A stretch of 64,000 nt of DNA from contig NZ_JACSQJ010000001.1 of assembly GCF_014836665.1 (NCBI RefSeq), forward strand, positions 1 through 64,000. Direction: 5' to 3'. The stretch is from Luteimonas colneyensis. GTDB taxonomy: Bacteria > Pseudomonadota > Gammaproteobacteria > Xanthomonadales > Xanthomonadaceae. The notes below the pieces were generated by a model. That model was not told the DNA's origin and searched no databases. It saw only the letters and a list, made by a program, of their open reading frames with translations. A program made the translations under genes and the position numbers. Below, piece by piece: positions 20,373 through 31,720 of this stretch (within the stretch, counting starts at the first letter, position 1; every line of letters starts with the position of its first letter).

Positions 20373-21086
20373 TCATCCGCGGTCGAGGCTGAACTCGATC
20401 GGCACCAGGCCGATGGCCTGCACCGGACGGCCGTCGCGCATGGCCGGCTGGAAGCGCCAGCGACGCAGCACGTGCCGCCGGGCTGCTTCGTCGAGCTCGC
20501 GGTAGCCGCTGCCGGTCTCGATCACCACTTCCAGCGGACGCCCGTCGACGCCGACCAGCACCTGCAGCACCACCGTGCCCTGGTGGCCCGAACGCAGCGC
20601 GTCGCGCGGGTAGGGCGGCGAGCTGGCCTCGGCATAGGCCAGCTGCATGCCGGTGGCGGGGCCCGGCGCCGGGGCGACATCGACATCGCCCGTGCCCGCT
20701 TCGAGCGGAGGCAGGGGATCCGCGGGGAGCGTGCCTCCTTCGACCAGGGGTGGCGTCGCCGGTTCGGGCCGCGGGACCACCGCCCGTCGCGGCTCCGCCG
20801 TCGGCGCCGCCGGGGTCGGGACGCGCTGCACGGGAACGATGGGCGGCGGCGGCGGGGGCGGCAGCGGCCTGGGCTCGAACCACTCGCCCTCCAGGCCCTT
20901 TTGCGGCGCGGGCGCGGTCCCGGGGCTCCCCAGCGGGGCGAGCATCAGCATCAGCGCGGCGCCGTTGAGCAGCAGGGCACCGGCGATGCCGGCGATGCGG
21001 ACGGGGTCGGGCCGCCGCGGGTCGTCGCCGGCGTGGCGGGCGGGCAGGGCGGGGAGCGGACTGCGGACAGCGTGCTGCAGGACCAT
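20373..21086 (-). CDS. TonB-family energy transducer
   Basis: This 237-residue inner-membrane protein has one N-terminal membrane helix (about 30-50), a proline-rich periplasmic spacer (PPPPPPP and further Pro/Glu/Arg-rich sequence) and a C-terminal TonB domain. The domain carries the YPRDALRSGHQGTVVLQV segment and ends in the WRFQPAMRDGRPVQ strand region. It should couple the proton motive force to outer-membrane receptors. GAGGAG lies 7 bases before the ATG. No exbB/exbD genes are adjacent, so it must use a complex encoded elsewhere, or act as an accessory TonB. Confidence 0.88.
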   Translation of the reverse strand: MVLQHAVRSPLPALPARHAGDDPRRPDPVRIAGIAGALLLNGAALMLMLAPLGSPGTAPAPQKGLEGEWFEPRPLPPPPPPPIVPVQRVPTPAAPTAEPRRAVVPRPEPATPPLVEGGTLPADPLPPLEAGTGDVDVAPAPGPATGMQLAYAEASSPPYPRDALRSGHQGTVVLQVLVGVDGRPLEVVIETGSGYRELDEAARRHVLRRWRFQPAMRDGRPVQAIGLVPIEFSLDRG

Positions 21087-21156
21087 GGACCACCTCCTCG
21101 TTGGCCGGCGTGGTGCCGGATGCGTGGATGCCAACGCGCGACCGGCGGCCGCGGGG

Positions 21157-21897
21157 TCAGCGTCCCAGTTCGAACACGATCTCCAGGTTGGCCGCCAGCG
21201 TGTTCTCGCCCGGCGCCACCGGGGTCGACTCGGACGCGTCCATGGCCATCGCGCGCATGGCGTACATCGGCTGCGGCGGCGACAGCCGGCCGCCCTCGCT
21301 GATGCTGACGATGCGGCGCACGCGCAGGCCCAGCGCCTCGGCATACATGTCCGCGCGCGCGCGGCCCTGCTCCAGCGCCTTGCGGCGCGCCTCGTCGTAC
21401 ACGGCCTCCGGCTGGTCGATGCCGAAGCTCGGGCCGCTGACATTGTTGGCGCCGCTGGCGACCAGCGCGTCGAGCACCTCGCCGAGCTTCGCGATGTCGC
21501 GCACCTTGAGGCTCACCGAATTGTTCGCGCTGTAGCCGGAGATGCGCGGCTCCTCGTTCTCGACGTGGCGGTAGGTGGGGTGGATGTTGATGCCCGTGGT
21601 CTGGATGTCGCGCTCGGCGACGCCGGCCGCGCGGATGGCCGCGATCACCCTGGTCATCTGCGCGGCGTTGGCGCGCATCGCGGCATTGGCGTCGGCGGCC
21701 TGGGTGACCACCCCGGCCGATGCGGTGGCGACGTCGGGCGCGCGGCTCGCCTCGCCGCTGGCCGAGACGGAGAGCAGCGTGCCATCGCTGGAGGCAAGGG
21801 CGGGGGTCTGCGCGGCTGCGGTCATGGCGGGCGTCCCGAAGGCGAGGAGGAGGGTGAGTGCGGCGGCGGACGCCGTACGCTGGAGGATCAGGGTCAT
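21157..21897 (-). CDS. SIMPL-domain (DUF541) periplasmic protein
   Basis: This 246-residue protein has a cleavable signal peptide (cleavage near AAAQ, about residue 24) and a single SIMPL/DUF541 domain. The typical start of the domain is LLSVSASGEASRAPDVATASAG, split by helices such as GVAERDIQTTGINIHP, with a later ALEQGRARADMYAEALG segment. Family members are periplasmic or outer-membrane proteins with poorly defined roles, some linked to oxidative stress. GGAG precedes the ATG. It lies upstream of the TonB-like gene on the same strand, with a 70-base gap. Confidence 0.88.
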   Translation of the reverse strand: MTLILQRTASAAALTLLLAFGTPAMTAAAQTPALASSDGTLLSVSASGEASRAPDVATASAGVVTQAADANAAMRANAAQMTRVIAAIRAAGVAERDIQTTGINIHPTYRHVENEEPRISGYSANNSVSLKVRDIAKLGEVLDALVASGANNVSGPSFGIDQPEAVYDEARRKALEQGRARADMYAEALGLRVRRIVSISEGGRLSPPQPMYAMRAMAMDASESTPVAPGENTLAANLEIVFELGR

Positions 21898-22018
21898 CGT
21901 GGTCTCCGGGAAGGGGCAAGGGAAGGGTTGTGCCGATGGAGTGAACGGGTCGTGAGCCGGAACGGGGTTGAGGCCGTGGCGCACGGCCGGCCCGGCGCGG
22001 GCACGGTATCCTTCCACG

Positions 22019-22615
22019 ATGCTGCACCTTGCCTCGAAATCCCCGCGCCGGCGCGAGCTGCTGGCGCGCCTCGGCCTCGACTTCGGCGTCCTCGACATCG
22101 AGGTGGTCGAGGAGCGCGCGCCCGGTGAATCCCCCGATGCCTACGTCGCGCGCGTCGCCCGCGAAAAGGCCGGCGCCGGCCTGCTGCGCGTGGTCGCGGT
22201 GCCGGGCGCGGTGGTGCTGGGCTCGGACACCGAGGTGGTGCTCGGCGACGAGGTCTTCGGCAAGCCCGCCGACGCCGCCGACGCCGGGGCCATGCTGCGC
22301 CGACTGTCCGGTCGAACCCACCGGGTGCTGACCGCGGTGTCGCTGGTATCCGCAGGCCGCGAGGCCTCGGTGCTGGTCGAGAGCGAGGTGTCCTTCGCCG
22401 GGCTGTCGGACGCCGACATCGCCGAGTACGTCGCCAGCGGCGAACCGATGGGCCGCGCCGGCGCCTACGCCATCCAGGGCGGTGCCGAGCGCTTCATCCG
22501 CCGCCTGGCGGGCAGCTACTCCGGCGTGATGGGCCTGCCGCTGCACGAAACCGCGGGCCTGCTGCGCGGCTTCGGCATCCAGGCCAGCACGCCGCGGCCG
22601 GGCGGGAAGGCATGA
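22019..22615 (+). CDS. Maf family nucleoside triphosphate pyrophosphatase
   Basis: This 198-residue Maf protein hydrolyses non-canonical nucleotides (dTTP/UTP or modified bases). The signature [12 protein letters not shown] is at the N-terminus, VLGSDTEV and GKP follow, and the C-terminus has [10 protein letters not shown] and SGVMGLP. This last pattern suits the YhdE-type (dTTP/UTP) subgroup. The stop overlaps the rng start as ATGA, so the two are probably an operon. Confidence 0.92.
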   Translation: MLHLASKSPRRRELLARLGLDFGVLDIEVVEERAPGESPDAYVARVAREKAGAGLLRVVAVPGAVVLGSDTEVVLGDEVFGKPADAADAGAMLRRLSGRTHRVLTAVSLVSAGREASVLVESEVSFAGLSDADIAEYVASGEPMGRAGAYAIQGGAERFIRRLAGSYSGVMGLPLHETAGLLRGFGIQASTPRPGGKA

Positions 22616-24129
22616 GCGAGGAGATCCTGGTCAACGTCACCCCGCGCGAGACGCGCGTGGCAGTGGTCGAGAACGGCATGCTCCAGGAGCTGCACATCGA
22701 GCGCGGCTGGAGCCGCGGGGTGGTCGGCAACATCTACAAGGGCAAGGTGCAGCGGGTCATGCCCGGCATGCAGGCGGCCTTCGTCGAGGTCGGCCTCGAG
22801 CGTGCCGCGTTCCTGCATGCCAACGACGTGCTGCGCCCGGGCCGGGTGGAGGACCTGGCGGTCGAGGAGCCCGGCGCGCCGGCCGTGTCGGCGCGGCCCG
22901 TCCCGCCGGCGCCGACGCAGGCCACTCCGCCGATCGGCGAGCTGCTGCGCGACGGACAGGACATCGTGGTCCAGGTGGTCAAGGACCCGATCGGGACCAA
23001 GGGCGCGCGCCTGACCACGCAGATCAGCATCCCGTCGCGCTACCTGGTGCTGCTGCCGCAGTCGAAGGTGATCGGGGTGTCGGCGCGCATCGAGGACGAG
23101 GCCGAGCGCGCGCGACTCAAGGCGCTGGTCGGCGAGCTGGCCGCGGCCAGCGGCCACGGCTACATCGTGCGCACCAACGCCGAGGGCCAGCCGGCCGAAG
23201 CGCTGGCCGAGGACGTCGCCTACCTGGCGCGGGTGTGGGCGCTGGTGGAGCGCAATGCCGCCACGGCCCGCGTGGGCAGCTGCATCTACGAGGACCTGAC
23301 CCTGCCGATGCGCGCGGTGCGCGACCTGATGCGCCGCGACGTCGAGAAGGTCAAGGTCGATTCACGCGAGACCTGCGAACGGCTGAAGACCTTCGCCGCG
23401 CAGTACATGCCCGGGCTGGACGAGAAGATCGAGCATTACACCGGGGTCCGCCCGGTGTTCGACCTGTACGGCGTCGAGGACGAGATCGGCCGTGCGCTGG
23501 AGAAGGAGGTGCCGCTGAAATCGGGCGGCTACCTCGTGATCGACCAGACCGAGGCCATGACCACGGTCGACGTCAACACCGGCTCCTTCCTCGGCCAGCG
23601 CAACCTCGAGGAGACGGTGTACCGCACCAACCTCGAGGCCGCGCAGGCGGTGGCGCGCCAGCTGCGGCTGCGCAACCTGGGCGGCATCATCATCATCGAC
23701 TTCATCGACATGACCGATCCCGAACACCGCCGCCAGGTACTGCGGACGCTGGAGAAGTCGCTGCTGCGCGACCATGCCAAGACCACGGTCTACGACTTCT
23801 CGCCGCTGGGGCTGGTGGAGATGACGCGCAAGCGCACGGTCGAAAGCCTCGAGCGCCAGCTCAGCGAGACCTGCCACGAGTGCGGCGGCCGCGGCATGCT
23901 CAAGACCGCCGAGACGGTGACCTACGAGGTGTTCCGCGAAGTCGTGCGCGCGGTGCGCCAGTTCGACGCCGAGCGCCTGCTGGTGATCGCCTCGCCCAAG
24001 GTCGTGGCGCGGATCACCGAGGAGGAGTCGGCGGCGGTGGCGGAGCTGGAGGAGTTCCTCGGCAAGACCATCCGCTTCCAGGCCGACGCGCAGTACCTGC
24101 AGGAACAGTTCGATGTCGTCCTGCTCTGA
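22612..24129 (+). CDS. rng: Ribonuclease G
   Basis: This 505-residue endoribonuclease of the RNase E/G family matures 16S rRNA 5' ends and degrades mRNA. It starts with [20 protein letters not shown], contains the S1 RNA-binding region with [20 protein letters not shown], the catalytic aspartates in [10 protein letters not shown] and IIIIDFIDM, and the zinc-link motif CHECGGRG. It lacks the long RNase E C-terminal scaffold, so it is RNase G rather than RNase E. Residues 85-108 form a small Pro/Ala-rich insert. It is translationally coupled to maf. Confidence 0.95.
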   Translation: MSEEILVNVTPRETRVAVVENGMLQELHIERGWSRGVVGNIYKGKVQRVMPGMQAAFVEVGLERAAFLHANDVLRPGRVEDLAVEEPGAPAVSARPVPPAPTQATPPIGELLRDGQDIVVQVVKDPIGTKGARLTTQISIPSRYLVLLPQSKVIGVSARIEDEAERARLKALVGELAAASGHGYIVRTNAEGQPAEALAEDVAYLARVWALVERNAATARVGSCIYEDLTLPMRAVRDLMRRDVEKVKVDSRETCERLKTFAAQYMPGLDEKIEHYTGVRPVFDLYGVEDEIGRALEKEVPLKSGGYLVIDQTEAMTTVDVNTGSFLGQRNLEETVYRTNLEAAQAVARQLRLRNLGGIIIIDFIDMTDPEHRRQVLRTLEKSLLRDHAKTTVYDFSPLGLVEMTRKRTVESLERQLSETCHECGGRGMLKTAETVTYEVFREVVRAVRQFDAERLLVIASPKVVARITEEESAAVAELEEFLGKTIRFQADAQYLQEQFDVVLL

Positions 24130-24156
24130 GCCCCGCGCCCGGCGCGCGGGCCGGTG

Positions 24157-27100
24157 ATGGCCGGCCCGCTGCGCCGCGCCCTGCGCCGTGCGCGGCGCGG
24201 CGCCTGGTACGTGCTCGCGATCGGCCTGGTGCTGATGGCGCTGGGCGCGGGCATCACCAGCCAGCTGCTGCCGCTGGCCGAGCGCCATCCCGACCGCGTC
24301 GCCGAGTGGCTGGGCCAGCGCGCCGGGCGCCCGGTGTCGTTCGACCATCTTGAAACCGCCTGGACCCGGCGCGGCCCGCTGCTGCGGCTGGACGGCCTGC
24401 GCATTGGCGAAGGCGACCAGGCCATCCCGATCGGTGCGGCCGAAGTGCTGGTGGCGCAGTACGCCGGCCTGCTGCCGGGCCGGTCGTTCACCGAGCTGCG
24501 CCTGCGCGGGCTGGAGCTCGCGCTTGAGCGCGGCGACGACGGCCGCTGGCAGATCCGCGGCCTGCCCGGCGAGGCGCAGTCGGATGGCGATCCCTTCGAG
24601 GCGCTCGAAGGCCTGGGCGAGCTGCAGGTGATCGACGGGGTGCTGGTCGTGGATGCGCCCGGACTCGGGATCGCAGCGCGTCTCGGCGAGGTCGACCTGC
24701 GCCTGCGCGTGGACGGCGCGCGCGTGCGCGCGGCCGCGCGGGCGTGGATGGTGCCGGGCGTTTCGCCGTTGGACATCACCGCCGAACTGCACCGCGACAG
24801 CGGCGATGCCCGGGCCTGGCTCGCGCTGCGGAACGCCGACCTGTCGGCCTGGACCGCGCTGCGCGCGGGCGGCATCGGGCCGATGGCCGGCACCGGCCGC
24901 GTCGAGGCCTGGGTCGAGCTGGATGGCGACCGGGTGTCGGCGGTGGCCATCCGCGGCGATGTCGAAGGGCTGCGGCTGCAGGGCGGCGGGGAAAGCGGCG
25001 CGGCGCGCGAGGTCGATCTCGGCGACGTCGGCGTCGACGGGCGCTGGACGGCGGTGGCGGGTGGCTGGCGGTTCGATGCCCGGCGCCTGGGCATCGGCGC
25101 GGGCGAAGACGCGCAGCGTCTGGACGGACTGCTGGTGGCGGGCGGCGCGCGCCGCGCGCTGGTGGCCGAACGCATCGACGCCGGCGCGCTGCTGGCACTG
25201 GCGCCGCTGGCGCCGGGCCTGCCGGACGGACTCGCGGCCTGGCTGCGCGACGCGCGTCCCGGCGGCGTGCTGCGCGACGTCGAAGTGGCGGGTGATGCCG
25301 GCGGCGCGCTGCGCGCCAGCGCGCGGGTGGACGACCTCGGGTTCGCCGTGCAGGGCGATGCGCCCGGCGTGTCCGGCCTCTCCGGGCGCCTGCTCGGCGA
25401 CGCCGCGGGCCTGGTGTTCACGCCTGATCCGGCGGCCACGGTGGTCGTCGACTGGCCGGCGGGCTTCGGTCCGCCCGCGCACGAGGTCAAGCTGGGCGGC
25501 GACGTGGTGCTCTGGCGCGACGACGCCGGCTGGCAGGCGCGCACGCCGGCCCTGCGCGTCGACGGGCAGGGTTACGGCGCCGATGTCCGTGGCGGACTGG
25601 TGTTCACCGGCGACGGCGCGCGACCGGGCATCGACCTGGTGGCCGAGGTCGACGCGGCGCAGGTGCCGGTCGCCAGGCGCTTCTGGATCCGCCACCTGAT
25701 GCCGGAGGCGGCGGTGCACTGGCTGGACACGGCGCTGGTCGGTGGCCGCGTGCTCGACGGGCGCGCGGTGGTGTCGGGCGATCTCGACGACTGGCCGTTC
25801 ACGGCCGGCGCGGACGGTGCCGGAAAGGGCCTGTTCCACGCCTCGGCGAGGCTCGAGGACGCCGAGGTCCGCTTCGACCCTGGCTGGCCCGCGGCGACGG
25901 CGCTCGATGGCCAGGTCGATTTCGTCGCGGCCGGCTTCAGCCTCGAGGGCCGCGCCCGGCTAGGCGAGGTGCCGGTCGAGTCCCTGCGCGCCGGCATCGC
26001 GGACTTCGGCGACCAGCCGCTCCGGGTCGAGGCCACCTTGGCCGCCGATGCTGCGCCGGTGCTCGAGGTGCTGCGCGCCAGCCCGCTGCGCGAAGGCCGC
26101 GAGGACATCCTCGACGCGCTGTCGGCGTCGGGGCCGCTGCGTTCGACCTTCGGCCTGGTGCTGCCGCTGGGCGGCCACGCCGGCGATACGGGTGCGCGGA
26201 TCAGGGGTCGCGTCGCGCTCAGCGGCGCGCACCTGGCGGAAAAACGCTGGGACCTGGCCTTCGACGCGGTGCATGGCGAGGCGCGCTACGACCAGGCGGG
26301 GTTCACGGCCGAAGGCCTGCGGGTGCGGCGGGACGGCGTGCCCGGCCGGCTGTCGCTGCGCGCGGGCGAGGGCCACGTGCAGTCGCGCGGCATGGGGTTC
26401 GAGGCCGAGCTCGAGGCCAGCCTGGCGTCGGCGGAGCTGGCGGCGCGCGCGCCGCAGCTGGCCTGGCTGGGCGAGCGTCTCGACGGCCGCTCGGACTGGA
26501 CCATGGCGCTGGGCCTGCCGCAGGACGCGGGTGCCGACGGCGCGGGCGGGCAGCTGCAGCTGCGGTCGGACCTGGTGGGCACGCGGCTGTCGCTGCCCGC
26601 GCCGCTGGGCAAGCCGCCGGGCGAGGCGCTGGCGGCCCGCATCGACCTCCGGCTGCCCATGGGCGAGGACGACATCGACGTGGTGCTGGGCAACCGGGTG
26701 GCGCTGCGCGCGCGCAGCCGCGGCGGACGCACCGGCGTGCTGGCCGTGCTCGGCCGCGACCGCGTCGACGCCGCGCCCCCCGCGTCCGGCATCCGCATCA
26801 CCGGGCGCACGCCGGTGCTGGATGCGATCGAATGGGCGGGACTGTTCGGCGGCGACCGCGCGGCAGGTGGCGACGGCCTCGAGCTGCGCGGGATCGATCT
26901 CCTCGCCGACCGGCTGCAGCTGCTCGGCGGCGTGTTCCCGGCGACGCGGGTGGTGGCCCGTCCGGAGCGCCCGGGTACGAACATCCGCTTCGACGGCGCG
27001 GCGCTGGCGGGAAGCCTGGACATCCCGCGGGGCGAAGGCGCTACCGTCGCGGCGCACGTCGATCGCCTGCACTGGCGCAGCGCCGGTGCCGGTGCCGCCA

Positions 27101-28038
27101 CCGACGCCACTGGCAGCGACGTTGATGCGGGCGCCGCCGCGCGCGCCGACACCGGCATCGATCCCGCCGCGATCCCGCCGCTGGCGATCGTGGTCGAAGA
27201 CCTGCGCGTGGCCGACGCGGCCCTCGGCCGGCTCGACCTGCGCACCCGGCCCGTGGACGGCGGCCTGCGCGTGGAGCGCCTGCAGCTGCGCGCGCCGCGC
27301 CAGTCCATCGACGTGCAGGGCGCATGGACCGGACGCGGCGACGGCGCGCGCACGCGCATGCAGGTCGAGGTGGACAGCCACGATTTCGGCACGTTGCTGG
27401 GCGGGCTCGGCCTCGGCGAACGCCTCAAGGGTGGCCACGGCACGGCGCGCTTCGACGCCGGCTGGCCGGGTTCGCCCGCGGGCTTCCGGCTGGCCGGGCT
27501 CGAGGGCAGCCTGGCGCTGGCGGTGAAGGACGGCCAGCTGGTCGAGGTCGAGCCCGGGGCCGGCCGCTTCCTCGGGCTGCTCAGCGTGGCCGAGCTGCCG
27601 CGGCGGCTGATGCTCGACTTCCGCGACCTGTTCTCGCGCGGCTTTGCCTTCAACCGCATCGACGGCACGCTCCGCTTCGGCGATGGCCTGGCGCACAGCG
27701 ACTCGCTGGTGATCGACGGCGCCGCGGCGGAGATCCACATCGGCGGCAGCGCCGACCTGCGCGCGCAGACCTACGACCAGGTGATCGAGGTGCAACCGCG
27801 CACCGGTGGCCTGCTGACCGCGGTCGGGGCGATCACCGCGGGGCCCGTGGGCGCAGCCGTGGGCGCGGTGGCGAACGCGGTGTTCGAGAAGCCGCTGGGA
27901 CGCATGGGCGCGCGCACCTACCACGTCACCGGGCCCTGGAAGGATCCGAAGGTGGTGGTCGAAGGCCGGGATGCGTCGCCGCCATCCCCGGACGCCAGGC
28001 CGTCCGTCCCCGCGCCCGGAAACGGGACGCCGCCTTGA
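24157..28038 (+). CDS. yhdP: YhdP-family AsmA-like envelope protein
   Basis: This very large protein (1293 residues) has an N-terminal membrane helix (about 17-40) and a long periplasmic part built of beta-rich AsmA/DUF3971-type repeats. The C-terminal AsmA-like domain includes [14 protein letters not shown] and [16 protein letters not shown], with a final [12 protein letters not shown]. In E. coli, YhdP, TamB and YdbH are proposed bridges that move phospholipids to the outer membrane. The rng-yhdP-tldD order matches other gammaproteobacteria. ATG was chosen; a GTG directly before it is possible. An Ala/Asp-rich insertion occurs near residue 985. Confidence 0.92.
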   Translation: MAGPLRRALRRARRGAWYVLAIGLVLMALGAGITSQLLPLAERHPDRVAEWLGQRAGRPVSFDHLETAWTRRGPLLRLDGLRIGEGDQAIPIGAAEVLVAQYAGLLPGRSFTELRLRGLELALERGDDGRWQIRGLPGEAQSDGDPFEALEGLGELQVIDGVLVVDAPGLGIAARLGEVDLRLRVDGARVRAAARAWMVPGVSPLDITAELHRDSGDARAWLALRNADLSAWTALRAGGIGPMAGTGRVEAWVELDGDRVSAVAIRGDVEGLRLQGGGESGAAREVDLGDVGVDGRWTAVAGGWRFDARRLGIGAGEDAQRLDGLLVAGGARRALVAERIDAGALLALAPLAPGLPDGLAAWLRDARPGGVLRDVEVAGDAGGALRASARVDDLGFAVQGDAPGVSGLSGRLLGDAAGLVFTPDPAATVVVDWPAGFGPPAHEVKLGGDVVLWRDDAGWQARTPALRVDGQGYGADVRGGLVFTGDGARPGIDLVAEVDAAQVPVARRFWIRHLMPEAAVHWLDTALVGGRVLDGRAVVSGDLDDWPFTAGADGAGKGLFHASARLEDAEVRFDPGWPAATALDGQVDFVAAGFSLEGRARLGEVPVESLRAGIADFGDQPLRVEATLAADAAPVLEVLRASPLREGREDILDALSASGPLRSTFGLVLPLGGHAGDTGARIRGRVALSGAHLAEKRWDLAFDAVHGEARYDQAGFTAEGLRVRRDGVPGRLSLRAGEGHVQSRGMGFEAELEASLASAELAARAPQLAWLGERLDGRSDWTMALGLPQDAGADGAGGQLQLRSDLVGTRLSLPAPLGKPPGEALAARIDLRLPMGEDDIDVVLGNRVALRARSRGGRTGVLAVLGRDRVDAAPPASGIRITGRTPVLDAIEWAGLFGGDRAAGGDGLELRGIDLLADRLQLLGGVFPATRVVARPERPGTNIRFDGAALAGSLDIPRGEGATVAAHVDRLHWRSAGAGAATDATGSDVDAGAAARADTGIDPAAIPPLAIVVEDLRVADAALGRLDLRTRPVDGGLRVERLQLRAPRQSIDVQGAWTGRGDGARTRMQVEVDSHDFGTLLGGLGLGERLKGGHGTARFDAGWPGSPAGFRLAGLEGSLALAVKDGQLVEVEPGAGRFLGLLSVAELPRRLMLDFRDLFSRGFAFNRIDGTLRFGDGLAHSDSLVIDGAAAEIHIGGSADLRAQTYDQVIEVQPRTGGLLTAVGAITAGPVGAAVGAVANAVFEKPLGRMGARTYHVTGPWKDPKVVVEGRDASPPSPDARPSVPAPGNGTPP

Positions 28039-28093
28039 TCCGGGCGCCCCGCGCCCGCACGTATCCACGCATGACCCCACGCCGGACCCCGAC

Positions 28094-29536
28094 ATGACCC
28101 AAGCCCTCGAGATCGCCCAGTCACGCCTGCTGCTGCCCGCGGGGCTGGACGGTGCCGGGCTGGAGCGCGCGTTCGGCACCCTGCTGGGGCCCGGCGTCGA
28201 CTTCGGCGACCTCTATTTCCAGCACGCGCGGCGCGAGAGCTGGACGGTGGAGGACGGGATCGTGCGTGACGGCGCGCATTCGATCGAGCAGGGCGTGGGC
28301 GTGCGCGCGATCAGCGGCGAGAAGACCGGCTTCGCCTATGCCGACGACATCAACGCCGAGGCGCTGTTGTCGGCCGCGGGTTCGGCGCGGGCCATCGCGC
28401 GCAGTGGCGCCGAGCAGCGGGTCCGGTCGCTGGTGCCGGCGGGTGCGCGGTCGCTGTATCCGGCCGAGGATCCCGTGGACGGCATGGACAACGACGCCAA
28501 GGTCGAGGCGCTGCGCCGCGTCGACCGCCTGCTGCGCGCCGCCGATCCGCGCGTGAAGCAGGTGATGGTGAGCCTCTCGGGCGGCGTCGACACGATCTTC
28601 GTCGCGCGTTCCGACGGCGTGGTCGCCGGCGACGTGCGCCCGCTGGTGCGCCTCAACGTGCAGGTGATCGTCGAGCAGGGCGGCCGCCGCGAGAGCGGAT
28701 ACGCGGGCTATGGCGGGCGCTATTCCTACGCCGAACTGCTGGGCGACGGGCAGCCGGAGAAGTTCGCGCGCGAGGCGCTGCGGCAGGCGCTGGTGAACCT
28801 CGAGGCGGTGGATGCGCCGGCCGGGGTGATGCCGGTGGTGCTCGGCGCCGGCTGGCCCGGCGTGCTGCTGCACGAGGCGGTCGGCCACGGCCTGGAGGGC
28901 GACTTCAACCGCAAGGGCACCAGCACCTACGCCGGCCGCATCGGCCAGCGCGTGGCCGCGCCGGGCGTGACCATCGTCGACGACGGCACGCTCGATGGCC
29001 GCCGCGGCTCGCTCAACGTCGACGACGAGGGCACGCCCACCCGGTGCACCACCCTGATCGAGGACGGCGTGCTCACCGGCTACATGCAGGACACGCTCAA
29101 CGCGCGGCTGATGGGCGTGGCCCCGACCGGCAACGGTCGCCGCGAATCCTTCGCGCACCTGGTGATGCCGCGCATGACCAACACCTACATGCTGGCCGGC
29201 AAGGACGATCCCGCGGACATGATCCGTTCGGTGAAGAAAGGCCTGTACGCGGTCAACTTCGGCGGCGGCCAGGTCGACATCACCAGCGGCAAGTACGTGT
29301 TCTCGGCCACCGAGGCCTATCTGATCGAGGACGGCAGGGTGACCGCGCCGTTGAAGGGCGCGACCCTGATCGGCAGCGGTCCGGAAACGATGCAGAAGGT
29401 GCGCATGGTCGGCCACGACATGGCGCTCGACGACGGCGTCGGCACCTGCGGCAAGGACGGCCAGAGCGTGCCGGTGGGCGTGGGCCAGCCGTCGCTGCTG
29501 GTCGAGGCGATCACCGTCGGTGGCACGCGGGCGTGA
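28094..29536 (+). CDS. tldD: Metalloprotease subunit TldD
   Basis: This 480-residue protease forms a TldD/TldE heterodimer that trims unfolded peptides (microcin B17 maturation and CcdA degradation in E. coli). The HExxxH zinc motif HEAVGH is at residues 260-265, in the context [16 protein letters not shown]. The C-terminus has [10 protein letters not shown] and CGKDGQ, as usual, with Cys near the end. Its partner tldE/pmbA lies about 700 bases downstream. Confidence 0.96.
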   Translation: MTQALEIAQSRLLLPAGLDGAGLERAFGTLLGPGVDFGDLYFQHARRESWTVEDGIVRDGAHSIEQGVGVRAISGEKTGFAYADDINAEALLSAAGSARAIARSGAEQRVRSLVPAGARSLYPAEDPVDGMDNDAKVEALRRVDRLLRAADPRVKQVMVSLSGGVDTIFVARSDGVVAGDVRPLVRLNVQVIVEQGGRRESGYAGYGGRYSYAELLGDGQPEKFAREALRQALVNLEAVDAPAGVMPVVLGAGWPGVLLHEAVGHGLEGDFNRKGTSTYAGRIGQRVAAPGVTIVDDGTLDGRRGSLNVDDEGTPTRCTTLIEDGVLTGYMQDTLNARLMGVAPTGNGRRESFAHLVMPRMTNTYMLAGKDDPADMIRSVKKGLYAVNFGGGQVDITSGKYVFSATEAYLIEDGRVTAPLKGATLIGSGPETMQKVRMVGHDMALDDGVGTCGKDGQSVPVGVGQPSLLVEAITVGGTRA

Positions 29537-29541
29537 CGCCG

Positions 29542-29643
29542 CTTCCTGCAGGGAGGGGCTGCCGCGGCGATTCCTGTGGGAGCGGCTATAGCCGCGATTG
29601 CCAGGCCCCCACGGCGCAGTCGGGGCTGCAGCCGCTCCTACAC
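29542..29643. repeat. REP-like palindromic repeat cluster
   Basis: At 29573-29600 a unit reads TGTGGGAGCGGCTATAGCCGCGA, and at 29615-29643 a unit in inverted orientation contains GCTGCAGCCGCTCCTACAC. Each contains its own GCGGC/GCCGC palindrome, so the pair can form nested hairpins. A degenerate third copy lies at 29542-29572. The GGAGCGGCT(N)AGCCGC pattern resembles REP elements frequent in Xanthomonadaceae and pseudomonads. The yjgA stop codon (29638-29640) lies within the right unit. Confidence 0.75.
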
Positions 29644-30186
29644 GGTGCCGTCGTCGGCGGGCGTGTCGGCGTCCAGCAGCGCGCGCACTTCGCGGTACAG
29701 CTCGCGGAAGGCGCGCGGCGGCTTGCCGGCCTTGCGCTCGGCCAGCGCGTTGCGCACCAGCTGGCGGATGCGCTGGCTGTCGGCGCCGGGGAACTCGTGC
29801 ATCAGCGCCGAGAGCGCGGCTGCGCCGTCCTCGCCCAGCAGGCGCTCGCGCCATTCCTCGGCGCGGTGCAGGCGCGCGGTGTCCAGGCGCGCGGCTTCGC
29901 CGTCGGTGTCCAGGGCGTCGCGCAGCGCGTCCAGCGCCTCCTCGTCCTCGCGGCGCAGCTGTTTGGCCAGGAAGGCGATCTCGCGCTTGCGCGCGATGTT
30001 GGAGGTGATGCGGCGCGCCTGGGCGATGAAGGGCAGCAGGTGTTCCCCCAGCGGCAGCTTCGCCAGCCGGCCCGGGTCCAGGTCCACGAGCTGCTTCGCC
30101 AGCTCCAGCACGTCCAGCGCCTCGCGACGCTGCGCGCTGCGGCTGGGGCCGAGGAATTCTCCGGTGTCGTCGTCCTTGCCGCGCAT
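29638..30186 (-). CDS. darP: Ribosome-associated protein DarP (YjgA, DUF615)
   Basis: This 182-residue basic and acidic helical protein belongs to DUF615/YjgA, now called DarP, which associates with late 50S precursors and helps peptidyl-transferase centre maturation. The family start MRGKDDDTGEF..SRSAQRREALDVLEL is intact, so that ATG was chosen over an in-frame upstream codon. A helix with ITSNIARKREIAFLAKQLRRED follows. It is divergent from pmbA (50-base gap), as in many relatives. Its stop codon lies within a REP-like palindrome. Confidence 0.92.
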   Translation of the reverse strand: MRGKDDDTGEFLGPSRSAQRREALDVLELAKQLVDLDPGRLAKLPLGEHLLPFIAQARRITSNIARKREIAFLAKQLRREDEEALDALRDALDTDGEAARLDTARLHRAEEWRERLLGEDGAAALSALMHEFPGADSQRIRQLVRNALAERKAGKPPRAFRELYREVRALLDADTPADDGTV

Positions 30187-30236
30187 GTCGTTCCAGCCCG
30201 CCGTCCAGCCATTCAAGAACCACGAAGGATAAGGCA

Positions 30237-31607
30237 TTGACCACCGCCATCACCGACGCCACGCCCGCCGTGGACGACAGCCGCCAGCGCCTGGCGCGCC
30301 TCGAGGGCATCGCCGCCCAGCTGCTCGACCGCTGCCGCGCCGCCGGCGCCACCCAGGCCGAGGTCTCCTGCAGCGAGGACCGCGGGCTCGAAGTCAACGT
30401 GCGCATGGGCGAGGTGGAGTCGATCGAGTCCACGCGCGACCGCGGCATCGGCGTCACCGTCTACTTCGGCCAGCGCAAGGGCAGTGCCAGCACCGCCGAC
30501 CTGCGCGAGGAGAGCCTGGCCGCGACCGTGGCGCAGGCCTGCGCGATCGCCCGCCACACCGAGGACGATCCCGCCTCCGGACTCGCCGACCCGGCGCTGA
30601 TGGCGCGCGACCTGCGTGAATTCGACGCTTGGCACCCCTGGGACCTGGACGCGCAGCAGGCGGTGGAGCTTGCGCTGGCGGCCGAGCAGGCCGGTCGCGA
30701 CGCCGACCCGCGCATCAGCAACTCGGACGGCGCGGGCGTCGGCAGCGGCACCACGCTGTCGGTGTATGCCAACTCCCACGGTTTCGTCGGCGCCGAGCGC
30801 GGCAGCCACCACAGCCTGTCCTGCGCCCTGATCGCGGGCCAGGGCGACGCCATGCAGCGCGACGGCTGGTACAGCCACGCGCTGGCGCCGGGCGATCTCG
30901 AACCCGCCGCCGCCGTCGGCCGCAGCGCCGCGCGGCGCACCGTCGAGCGCCTGGATCCGCGCCCGCTGGCCACCGGCCGCTACCCGGTGTTGTTCTCGGC
31001 CGAGATCGCGCGTTCGCTGGTCGGGCACCTGCTGGGCGCGGTGTCCGGCGGTGCGCTCTACCGCGGGGCCAGCTTCCTGGTCGACAGCGCCGGCACGCGG
31101 CTGTTCCCCGACTGGTTCTCGATCCACGAGCGGCCCTTCCTGCAGCGCGGCCTGCGCTCGGCGTCCTTCGATGCCGAAGGCGTGGCCACGCGCGAGTCGC
31201 CGCTGGTCGAGGCCGGCGTGCTCCGGCGCTACGTGCTCGGCAGCTATTCCGCGCGGCGGCTGGGGCTGGAGAGCACGGCCAACGCCGGCGGCGTGCACAA
31301 CCTGGACGTCGCCGCCAACGCCGGCAGTCTCGAGGACCTGGTGCGCGGCATGGGCGATGGCCTGCTGGTCACCAGCCTGATGGGACAGGGCGTCAACACC
31401 GTCACCGGCGACTACTCGCGCGGTGCCTCGGGCTTCCGCGTCGAGAACGGCGCGATCGCGCATCCCGTCGACGGCATCACCATCGCCGGGAACCTGCGCG
31501 ACATGTTCCTCGCGATCGAGGCCGTCGGCCACGACGTCGACCCGCGCTCGCACATCCGCACCGGCTCGATCCTGGTCGGCGGGATGACGGTGGCCGGCGC
31601 GGCCTGA
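30237..31607 (+). CDS. pmbA: Metalloprotease subunit PmbA/TldE
   Basis: This 456-residue subunit has the TldD fold but no HExxxH motif; it partners TldD. Conserved segments are GLEVNVRMGEVESIES near residue 60, GALYRGASFLVDSAG, TRESPLVEAGVL and the final SHIRTGSILVGGMTVAG. The start is TTG, with AAGGA upstream (30226-30230), which decides the start. It is divergent from darP. Confidence 0.95.
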   Translation: MTTAITDATPAVDDSRQRLARLEGIAAQLLDRCRAAGATQAEVSCSEDRGLEVNVRMGEVESIESTRDRGIGVTVYFGQRKGSASTADLREESLAATVAQACAIARHTEDDPASGLADPALMARDLREFDAWHPWDLDAQQAVELALAAEQAGRDADPRISNSDGAGVGSGTTLSVYANSHGFVGAERGSHHSLSCALIAGQGDAMQRDGWYSHALAPGDLEPAAAVGRSAARRTVERLDPRPLATGRYPVLFSAEIARSLVGHLLGAVSGGALYRGASFLVDSAGTRLFPDWFSIHERPFLQRGLRSASFDAEGVATRESPLVEAGVLRRYVLGSYSARRLGLESTANAGGVHNLDVAANAGSLEDLVRGMGDGLLVTSLMGQGVNTVTGDYSRGASGFRVENGAIAHPVDGITIAGNLRDMFLAIEAVGHDVDPRSHIRTGSILVGGMTVAGAA

Positions 31608-31720
31608 CGGCCCGCCGGTGCAGCGCGCGGGCCGGGCCCGCCCTGCCATCGGTTGGGTTGCGCGTGGTCCATGGCGTCCCCAACTATGGATGCACGGCAT
31701 TTCCGGCGAGGACACCTGCG

